A DNA stretch of 41,603 nucleotides from Cellulomonas uda (GTDB lineage: Bacteria; Actinomycetota; Actinomycetes; Actinomycetales; Cellulomonadaceae): NCBI RefSeq assembly GCF_006538705.1, contig NZ_BJLP01000036.1, positions 1-41,603 on the forward strand, written 5' to 3'. Numbering within the stretch: the stretch's first letter is position 1; each line of letters begins with the position of its first letter. The position numbers and the translations under genes were made by a program. Shown here piece by piece: positions 32,940 to 39,481 of this stretch. The notes beneath the pieces are model-generated. The model had not been told where the DNA came from, did not search any database, and saw nothing but the letters and a program-made list of their open reading frames with translations.

Positions 32940-33082
32940 CACCAGTTCGGTAGATGGGGTACCGCGGTGGGGTCATCTCCCGGGCCGAGGGCAGGCGCAC
33001 AGCGGGCTCAGCGCGATTCGGTTCGTGCCGTGCCCCGGGACGCCGCATTCGGACTCACATGCGAGCGGGGCGCGGTGTGCGA

Positions 33083-33142
33083 GAAAGGTTGCGACCGGGA
33101 AACGCGAGCGCACGCGTGCCCGAAACACGCGGTTCGTAGCGT
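33083..33142 (+). promoter_or_regulatory. nirB promoter with motifs shared with the narK promoter
   Basis: GAAAGGTT at 33083-33090 overlaps GTTGC-N6-GAAAC (33088-33103), which closely resembles a GlnR box pair. CGAAACA at 33121-33127 and the -10 box TAGCGT at 33137-33142 follow. All distances equal those before narK (38 and 16 bp between element starts). The start of nirB is 43 nt after the first base of the -10 box. The gap 32940-33179 holds nothing else except a possible repeat remnant at 32972. Confidence 0.65.
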
Positions 33143-33179
33143 CGGCGGTGTTCTCGTCACCCGTCGGACGGAGCCCCCC

Positions 33180-35765
33180 GTGAACAAGCACCTCGTCGTC
33201 GTCGGCGGCGGCATGGTGGCGCAGCGCCTCGTCGAGGCCATGCGTGACCGCGACACCGCCGGCACGTGGCGCATCACCGTGCTGGCCGAGGAGCCGCGTC
33301 GTCCGTACGACCGCGTCGCCCTCACCAGCTACTTCTCCGGCCGCGACGCGGACGACCTCGCGCTCGGCGACCCGGCGCTGTGGGACGACCCGCTCGTCAC
33401 GCTGCGCAGGGACGACAAGGTGGTGGCGGTCGACCGGTCGGCGCGCACGGTCACCACCGCGCGCGGACGCACGGAGCGTTACGACCACCTGGTGCTCGCG
33501 ACGGGCTCGTCGGCGTGGGTCCCGCCGATGGAGGGTATGGACCTGGAGGGCGTGTTCGTCTACCGCACGGTGGACGACGTCGCGGCCCTGCGCGGGTACG
33601 TCGAGCGGCTGCGGGAGAGCGGACGCGTGGTGCGTGGCGCGGTGCTCGGCGGTGGTCTGCTGGGCCTGGAGGCCGCGGGCGCGCTGCAGGCGCTGGGCGC
33701 GCAGGCGACGGTGATCCAGGTGGGCACGCACCTGATGTCGACGCAGGTGGACCTGGGCGGCGGTGAGGCGCTGCGGCGCCTGATCAACGGCCTGGGCGTG
33801 GGTGTGCGGCTGAACGCGATGACCACGCGCATCCGCCCGCACCGCCGCGGGGGTGTGGGCCGGCTCGACCTCGCGGACGGGGGCCGCGTGGACGCGGACG
33901 TCGTCGTGGTCGCGGCGGGCGTGCGGCCGCGTGACGAGCTCGCGCGCAGCAGCGGTCTGACGGTCGGGGAGCGCGGGGGTGTCGTCGTCGACGACACGTG
34001 CCTGACCGACGACCCGCACGTCTCGGCGGTCGGCGAGGTCGCCTGCATCCGGGGCGCGTGCGTCGGGCTCGTCGCGCCGGGCTACGCGATGGCGGAGGTC
34101 ACGGTGGACCGCCTGCTGGGTGGGGCGGCGCAGTTCCCGGGCGCGGACACGGCGACGAAGCTCAAGCTCGCGGGGGTGGACGTCGCGAGCTTCGGCGACG
34201 CGTTCGGCACGACGCCGGGCGCACTCGAGGTCGTGTGGGCGGACCCGGTCGCGGGCGTCTACAAGAAGCTCGTGCTGTCCGACGACGCGCGCACGCTGCT
34301 GGGGGGCGTCCTCGTCGGTGACGCGTCCGCGTACGCGAGCCTGCGGCCGATGCTGGGCCGTGAGCTACCCGGCGACCCGGGCGCGTACCTGCTCCCGGAG
34401 GGCGGGGCGGGTGCGCCCGACCTCGAGCTGCCCGACGACGCGGGCGTCTGCTCGTGCAACAACGTCACCGCAGGCGCGGTCCGGGCGGCGGTCACGGAGC
34501 ACGGCTGCACCGACGTGGGCGCGGTCAAGGCGTGCACGCGGGCGGGCACGTCCTGCGGCTCGTGCCTGCCGTTGGTCAAGAAGCTCGTGGGGACGGAGCT
34601 CGCGAAGCAGGGGATCACGGTGTCGTCGGCGCTGTGCGAGCACTTCGCGCTGTCCCGCGCGCAGCTCTACGACGCGGTGCGCGTCTCGGGCGTCGCGTCG
34701 TTCACCGACGTCATCGCGCGGTTCGGCACGGACGCGGCGGGCCGCGGGTGCGACATCTGCAAGCCGGCGGTGGCGTCGATCCTCGCGACGACGGCCCCGG
34801 CGCACGTGCTCGAGGGTGAGCGCGCGGCGCTGCAGGACACGAACGACCACGTGATGGCCAACCTGCAGAAGGACGGCTCGTACTCCGTGGTGCCGCGCAT
34901 CCCGGGCGGTGAGGTCACGCCCGAGGGGCTGATCGCGATCGGCGAGGTCGCCAAGGACTTCGGCCTGTACACGAAGATCACGGGCGGTCAGCGCATCGAC
35001 CTGTTCGGCGCGCGCATCGACCAGCTCCCGGCCGTCTGGCAGCGGCTGGTCGACGCGGGGTTCGAGTCGGGGCACGCGTACGGCAAGTCGTTGCGCACGG
35101 TGAAGTCGTGCGTCGGGTCGACGTGGTGCCGGTTCGGGGTGCAGGACTCGGTGGCGCTCGCGGTGCTGCTGGAGCTGCGGTACCGCGGCCTGCGCAGCCC
35201 GCACAAGATCAAGCTGGGCGTCTCGGGGTGCGCGCGCGAGTGTGCGGAGGCGCGCGGCAAGGACGTCGGGGTGATCGCGACGGACAAGGGCTGGAACGTC
35301 TACGTGGGCGGCAACGGCGGGTTCACGCCGCGTCACGCACGGCTGCTCGCGGAGGACCTCGACACTGAGACGCTCATCCGGACGATCGACCGGTTCCTCC
35401 TGTACTACGTCCGCACGGCGGACCGCCTGCAGCGCACGGCACCGTGGGTCGACGAGGTCGAGGGTGGCCTCGAGGGCGTGCGCGCGGTCGTCATGGACGA
35501 CTCGCTGGGGATCTGCGCGGACCTGGACGAGCAGATGGCGCGGCACGTCGAGGACTACACCGACGAGTGGCGCGCCACGCTCGAGGACCCCGAGAAGCTG
35601 CGGCGGTTCGCGTCGTTCGTGAACGCCCCCGAGGTGCCCGACCCGTCGCTCGCCTACGTCCCCGAGCGGGGCCAGGCCCGACCCGCCACGCCCGACGAGC
35701 GTGCCGCCGCCGAGCGCGGCGAGCCGGTCCTCGTCGCCGGCACGACCCTGGAGGTACGCGCATGA
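33180..35765 (+). CDS. nirB: NAD(P)H nitrite reductase, large subunit NirB
   Basis: This cytoplasmic assimilatory nitrite reductase, 861 residues, reduces nitrite to ammonium. The N-terminal FAD/NAD(P)H part shows LVVVGGGMVAQRLVEA, RPYDRVALTSYF, LATGSSAWVPP and VLGGGLLGLEAAGALQ. A [2Fe-2S] BFD-like domain follows: CSCNNVTAGAVRAAV, then CTRAGTSCGSCLPLVKKL. The siroheme/[4Fe-4S] domain has the ligand set Cys644, Cys650 (KSCVGSTWCRFG) and Cys684, Cys688 (SGCARECAEA). GTG 33180 follows GGACGGAG and begins the FAD-binding strand directly. Its stop overlaps nirD (ATGA). It is the first gene of a five-gene operon. Confidence 0.95.
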   Translation: MNKHLVVVGGGMVAQRLVEAMRDRDTAGTWRITVLAEEPRRPYDRVALTSYFSGRDADDLALGDPALWDDPLVTLRRDDKVVAVDRSARTVTTARGRTERYDHLVLATGSSAWVPPMEGMDLEGVFVYRTVDDVAALRGYVERLRESGRVVRGAVLGGGLLGLEAAGALQALGAQATVIQVGTHLMSTQVDLGGGEALRRLINGLGVGVRLNAMTTRIRPHRRGGVGRLDLADGGRVDADVVVVAAGVRPRDELARSSGLTVGERGGVVVDDTCLTDDPHVSAVGEVACIRGACVGLVAPGYAMAEVTVDRLLGGAAQFPGADTATKLKLAGVDVASFGDAFGTTPGALEVVWADPVAGVYKKLVLSDDARTLLGGVLVGDASAYASLRPMLGRELPGDPGAYLLPEGGAGAPDLELPDDAGVCSCNNVTAGAVRAAVTEHGCTDVGAVKACTRAGTSCGSCLPLVKKLVGTELAKQGITVSSALCEHFALSRAQLYDAVRVSGVASFTDVIARFGTDAAGRGCDICKPAVASILATTAPAHVLEGERAALQDTNDHVMANLQKDGSYSVVPRIPGGEVTPEGLIAIGEVAKDFGLYTKITGGQRIDLFGARIDQLPAVWQRLVDAGFESGHAYGKSLRTVKSCVGSTWCRFGVQDSVALAVLLELRYRGLRSPHKIKLGVSGCARECAEARGKDVGVIATDKGWNVYVGGNGGFTPRHARLLAEDLDTETLIRTIDRFLLYYVRTADRLQRTAPWVDEVEGGLEGVRAVVMDDSLGICADLDEQMARHVEDYTDEWRATLEDPEKLRRFASFVNAPEVPDPSLAYVPERGQARPATPDERAAAERGEPVLVAGTTLEVRA

Positions 35766-36196
35766 CCGTCCTCGACATCCCCCAGCACACCCGGCGGACC
35801 GAGCCCGCGGGTGAGTGGGTCGCCGTCTGCCGGCTGGCGGACCTGACCCCGGAGCGCGGCGCGGCCGCGTTGGTCGGCGGTGCGCAGGTCGCGCTGTTCC
35901 GGCTCGTCGACGACACGGTGCACGCCGTGCAGCAGCAGGACCCGTTCTGCGGTGCGTACGTGCTGTCGCGCGGCATCGTCGGGACGCGTCACGTCGGCGA
36001 CGAGGTGGTGCCCACCGTCGCGTCGCCGATGCACAAGCAGGTGTTCGACCTGCGCACGGGCGTGTGCCTCGACGCGGTCGGCAGGTCGCCGGTGGCGGGG
36101 ATGCCGGCGGACCTGCGCACGTGGCGCGTGCGCGTCGTGGACGGTGTGGTCGAGCTCGCGGGCCCGTCGGCGGACGTCGCGGGGAGTGCCGGATGA
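35762..36196 (+). CDS. nirD: nitrite reductase small subunit NirD
   Basis: This Rieske-fold subunit of 144 residues joins NirB. Seen: WVAVCRLADLTPERGAAAL, VALFRLVDDTVHAVQQQDP, and the late SPMHKQVFDLRTGVCLD. The two Cys-His ligand pairs of true Rieske proteins are not present, as usual for NirD, so no cluster is expected. It overlaps nirB by 4 bp and the next gene by 4 bp. Confidence 0.94.
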   Translation: MTVLDIPQHTRRTEPAGEWVAVCRLADLTPERGAAALVGGAQVALFRLVDDTVHAVQQQDPFCGAYVLSRGIVGTRHVGDEVVPTVASPMHKQVFDLRTGVCLDAVGRSPVAGMPADLRTWRVRVVDGVVELAGPSADVAGSAG

Positions 36197-37473
36197 CGAC
36201 GATGCTCGGGGTGGACCTGACGGGCCGGCGCGTGCTCGTGGTCGGCGGTGGCCCGGTCGCGGCGCGGCGGGTGCCGGCGCTGGTGGCCGACGGCGCGCGC
36301 GTCGTCGTCGTCGCGCCCGCGTTGTGCGAGCCGCTGCGGGACGCGCATCGCTGGGGTCAGCTCGAGTGGCGCGCGCGCGAGGTCGTCGAGAGCGACCTCG
36401 ACGGCGTGTGGCTCGTGCACACGGCGACGGGGGACCGCCGGTGCGACGACGACGTGGCGCGCTGGGCCGCGGACCGCCGGGTGTTCTGCGTGCACGCCGC
36501 ACGGGCCGCGGGCGGCACGGCACGGACGCCGGCGACGACGAGCCTCGGCGACGTGCTCGTCGGCGTCGTCTCGACCGGCGCGCCCGACCCGGGCCGCACG
36601 GCGGTGGTGCGCGACGCGCTCGCGGAGCGGGTGCGCGACGTGCTCGCCGAGCACCTGCGGGAGGGGCGTGCGGACGTGCGCGCGCGGCGCCGCGGCGGCG
36701 CGGGGCGGGTCGTGCTCGTCGGCGGCGGTCCCGGTGACGTGGGGCTGCTGACGCTCGCGGGCCGGCGGGCGCTCGCGGAGGCGGACGTGGTGGTGACCGA
36801 CCGGCTCGGCCCGGTCGAGGTGCTCGACGAGCTCGCGCCCGACGTAGAGGTCGTCGACGTCGGGAAGACGCCCGGCCATCACCCGGTGCCGCAGCACGAG
36901 ATCGGCCGGATCCTCGTCGAGCACGCGCAGCGCGGGCGCGTCGTCGTGCGGCTCAAGGGCGGTGACCCGTTCGTGTACGGGCGCGGCGGCGAGGAGGTCC
37001 TCGCGTGCCGTGAGGCCGGGGTCCCGGTGACGGTGATCCCGGGCGTGAGCTCCGCGCTCGCCGCGCCGGCCGCGGCGGGCATCCCGCTCACGCACCGCGG
37101 CACGGTCGGAGCGCTGCACGTGATGAACGGCCACGACGGCTGGTCGTCGGCCGCGCTCGTCGGGCTGCGCGACGCGACGTGCACGGTCGTCGTGCTCATG
37201 GGCGTGGCGGCGCTGGGCGAGCTCGCGTCGGGCGCGCTCGCCGCGGGTGTGCCGCCGACGACGCCCGCCGCGCTGGTCGAGCGTGCGACCACCCCGACGC
37301 AGCGGGTCACGCGCGCCACGCTCGGGACGCTCGAGGCGACGGCGCTCGCGGCGGGCGTGCGCGCACCCGCGGTGCTCGTGCTGGGCGAGGTCGCGGCGCC
37401 GGGTCTGCTCGACCCGCGAGGCGCGGACGCGTGCGAGACGACGGACCTCACAGACCGCACAATGGCGTGGTGA
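36193..37473 (+). CDS. cysG: fused siroheme synthase: precorrin-2 dehydrogenase + uroporphyrinogen-III methyltransferase
   Basis: This fused protein of 426 residues makes siroheme precursors for NirB. The N-terminal part is the NAD-dependent precorrin-2 dehydrogenase/ferrochelatase-like fold (VLVVGGGPVAARRVPAL, LVHTATGDRRCDDDVARWA). From about residue 172 comes the SUMT methyltransferase: VVLVGGGPGDVGLLTL, VVRLKGGDPFVYGRGGEE, VIPGVSSALAAPAAAGIP and the late VVLMGVAALGEL. ATG 36193 overlaps the nirD stop. Because a CbiX-type chelatase is in the same operon, the ferrochelatase activity of the N-terminal part may not be needed. Confidence 0.93.
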   Translation: MTTMLGVDLTGRRVLVVGGGPVAARRVPALVADGARVVVVAPALCEPLRDAHRWGQLEWRAREVVESDLDGVWLVHTATGDRRCDDDVARWAADRRVFCVHAARAAGGTARTPATTSLGDVLVGVVSTGAPDPGRTAVVRDALAERVRDVLAEHLREGRADVRARRRGGAGRVVLVGGGPGDVGLLTLAGRRALAEADVVVTDRLGPVEVLDELAPDVEVVDVGKTPGHHPVPQHEIGRILVEHAQRGRVVVRLKGGDPFVYGRGGEEVLACREAGVPVTVIPGVSSALAAPAAAGIPLTHRGTVGALHVMNGHDGWSSAALVGLRDATCTVVVLMGVAALGELASGALAAGVPPTTPAALVERATTPTQRVTRATLGTLEATALAAGVRAPAVLVLGEVAAPGLLDPRGADACETTDLTDRTMAW

Positions 37474-38606
37474 GCATCGCGCCGAGCACGACCCACGAGG
37501 GGATCGACCAGACCCTGGCGGGGTGCGTCGTGCTCATCACCGCCGACCGACGCTCCGCCGAGCTGACCGCCGCCCTCACGCGTCGTGGCGCCGCGGTGCG
37601 CCACGCCGCGGCGCTCGGGATGGTCCCGCACATCGACGACGCGGCGCTCATCGCCGCGACGCGCGACCTCGTCGCGGACCCGCCGGACACGGTCGTCGTG
37701 ACCACCGGGATCGGGTTCCGCGGGTGGGTCGAGGCCGCGGACGCCGCCGGGATCGCCGACGAGCTGCTCGCGGCGCTGCGGGACGCCCGGATCGTCGCAC
37801 GCGGCCCGAAGGCGCGCGGCGCGATCCAGGCGGCGGGCCTGACGCCCGACTGGGTCGCGGAGTCCGAGACGAGCGCCGAGGTGGCGCAGGTCCTGCTCGA
37901 CGAGGGCGTCCACGGTCGCGACATCGTGGTCCAGCACCACGGCGCGGGGTCGGATGGCCTCGACGACGCGTTCCGGCTCGCGGGCGCGCGCGTCCGCAGC
38001 CTCGTCGTGTACCGCTGGGGGCCGCCGCCCGACCCGGCCGCCGTCGCGGCGTCGGTGTGCGCCGTGGCCGGGGGTGAGGTCGACGCGGTCGCGTTCACGT
38101 CCGCACCGGGTGCGGCGGCGTGGCTCGACGCCGCCGACGCGCAAGGGGTGACCGACCTGGTCGTCGAGCGCTGCCGCGAGGGGTCGGTGGTCATGGCGGC
38201 CGTCGGACCCGTGACGGCGGCGCCGCTCGTCGCGCGCGGCATCGAGCCGCTCGTGCCCGACCGCGGCCGGCTCGGGTCGCTCGTGCGGCTGATCGTCAAC
38301 CACTACGGCGGTCTGGAGGCGCTCGAGACCGCCGCCGGTCCGCTGCGCGTCTACCGCGGCGCGGCCGTCCTCGACGGCCGGGTGCTGCCGCTGACACCGA
38401 CGGGTCTGGAGATCCTGCGGCTGCTGGCCCACGCTCGCGGGTCCGTCGTGCCGCGCGACCAGGTCCTCGCGGCGCTGCCCGGCGACTCGCGCGACCCGCA
38501 CGCCGCCGAGGTCGCGATCGCCCGGCTGCGGGAGGCGACGGGCTCGCGCGGGCTCATCCGCACGGTCGTCAAGCGCGGTTACCGGCTCGAGCTGGCGCTG
38601 TCGTGA
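37470..38606 (+). CDS. nnaR: HemD-like winged-helix regulator of nitrate assimilation (NnaR type)
   Basis: This protein of 378 residues joins a uroporphyrinogen-III synthase-like domain (about 1-285: GCVVLITADRRSAELTAAL, VVTTGIGFRGWVEAAD, VAFTSAPGAAAWLDAAD, MAAVGPVTAAPLVARGI) to an OmpR-type winged helix (about 300-378: LPLTPTGLEILRLLAHA, VVPRDQVLAALPGD, GLIRTVVKRGYRLEL). The same architecture is NnaR in Streptomyces and mycobacteria, a regulator of nitrate/nitrite assimilation that works with GlnR. It may also retain HemD activity. GTG 37470 overlaps the cysG stop; GTG 37467 one codon upstream is also possible. The likely targets here are the narK and nirB promoters. Confidence 0.87.
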   Translation: MSIAPSTTHEGIDQTLAGCVVLITADRRSAELTAALTRRGAAVRHAAALGMVPHIDDAALIAATRDLVADPPDTVVVTTGIGFRGWVEAADAAGIADELLAALRDARIVARGPKARGAIQAAGLTPDWVAESETSAEVAQVLLDEGVHGRDIVVQHHGAGSDGLDDAFRLAGARVRSLVVYRWGPPPDPAAVAASVCAVAGGEVDAVAFTSAPGAAAWLDAADAQGVTDLVVERCREGSVVMAAVGPVTAAPLVARGIEPLVPDRGRLGSLVRLIVNHYGGLEALETAAGPLRVYRGAAVLDGRVLPLTPTGLEILRLLAHARGSVVPRDQVLAALPGDSRDPHAAEVAIARLREATGSRGLIRTVVKRGYRLELALS

Positions 38607-39379
38607 CCCCGGAGACCGCCGCGGTGCGCGCGGCGCGGGACGCGAGCGCCCCGCGACGCCCGACGAAGCCGCTCGTCCTGGTCGGCTGCTCGCACGGCAC
38701 CGACGACCACGACGGCCGTGCCGCGATCCGGTCGATCCTCGCGGGGGTCGCCGCGCTGCGCAGCGACCTCGACGTGCGCGAGGCGTTCGTCGACGTGCAG
38801 TCGCCCGAGGTCGCCGACGTCGTGGCGGACGCGGTCGCGGGTGGCGCGCAGGCCGTCGTCGTCCCGCTGCTGCTCTCGGTGGGCTTCCACGTCAAGGTCG
38901 ACGTCCAGGCGGCGGTCGACGTGCCGGACGCGTGCGCGGCCGCGCCGCTCGGGCCGGACGCCACGCTCGTGGAGATCCTGGTCGACCGTCTCGAGGAGGC
39001 GGGTCTGGCGCCCGACGACGCGGTCGTGCTCGCCGCGGCGGGCTCGACGGACCCGGCCGCGGCGCTCGCGGTCCGGGCGACCGCCGACCGGCTCGCGGCC
39101 GCCCTGGGCCGGCACGTCGGGCCGCCCGACGAGCGCGGGGGAGGGCTGGTCGTCGGGTACGGCGCGGGTGCGAGCCCACGCGTGCCCGAGGCGGTCGAGA
39201 TCGTCCGCGCGGCGTCGGACCGGCGGGTCGTCGTCGCGTCGTACCTGCTCGCGCCCGGGTTCTTCCTGGACCGGGTGCGCGAGGCGGGTGCGGACGTGGT
39301 CGCGGCGCCCCTCGCGCCCGACCCGCGCCTGGCGCAGCTGGCCCTGCGCCGGTTCGAGGAGGCGCTGGCGGCGGGCTGA
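38603..39379 (+). CDS. cbiX: sirohydrochlorin chelatase, CbiX family
   Basis: This protein of 258 residues should insert iron (or cobalt) into sirohydrochlorin, the last step to siroheme. It has two CbiX repeats: GCSHGTDDHDGRAAIRSIL with VVPLLLSVGFHVKVDV in the first half, and VVGYGAGASPRVPEAVEI with VVASYLLAPGFFLDRVRE in the second. The first His in the motif GCSHGT is a metal-ligand position. GTG 38603 overlaps the nnaR stop. It is the last gene of the operon, with a strong hairpin 50 bp downstream. Confidence 0.92.
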   Translation: MTPETAAVRAARDASAPRRPTKPLVLVGCSHGTDDHDGRAAIRSILAGVAALRSDLDVREAFVDVQSPEVADVVADAVAGGAQAVVVPLLLSVGFHVKVDVQAAVDVPDACAAAPLGPDATLVEILVDRLEEAGLAPDDAVVLAAAGSTDPAAALAVRATADRLAAALGRHVGPPDERGGGLVVGYGAGASPRVPEAVEIVRAASDRRVVVASYLLAPGFFLDRVREAGADVVAAPLAPDPRLAQLALRRFEEALAAG

Positions 39380-39428
39380 GCCGTCGACGGGTCCCGGGCG
39401 CGGTCGGCCCGGCACCCCCTGGCACGAC

Positions 39429-39469
39429 GACGCGCCCCCGGCGAGCCGTGGGCTCCCCGGGGGCGCGTC
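39429..39469. terminator. hairpin terminator between convergent genes
   Basis: A perfect 13-bp stem (39429-39441 with 39457-39469, GACGCGCCCCCGG and its complement) has a loop that contains a second perfect 5-bp stem, GAGCC-GTG-GGCTC (39443-39455). It lies between cbiX and the convergent repeat-protein gene and can serve both strands. There is no T-run, as often in actinobacteria. Confidence 0.8.
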
Positions 39470-39481
39470 CGCGCGACGCCG

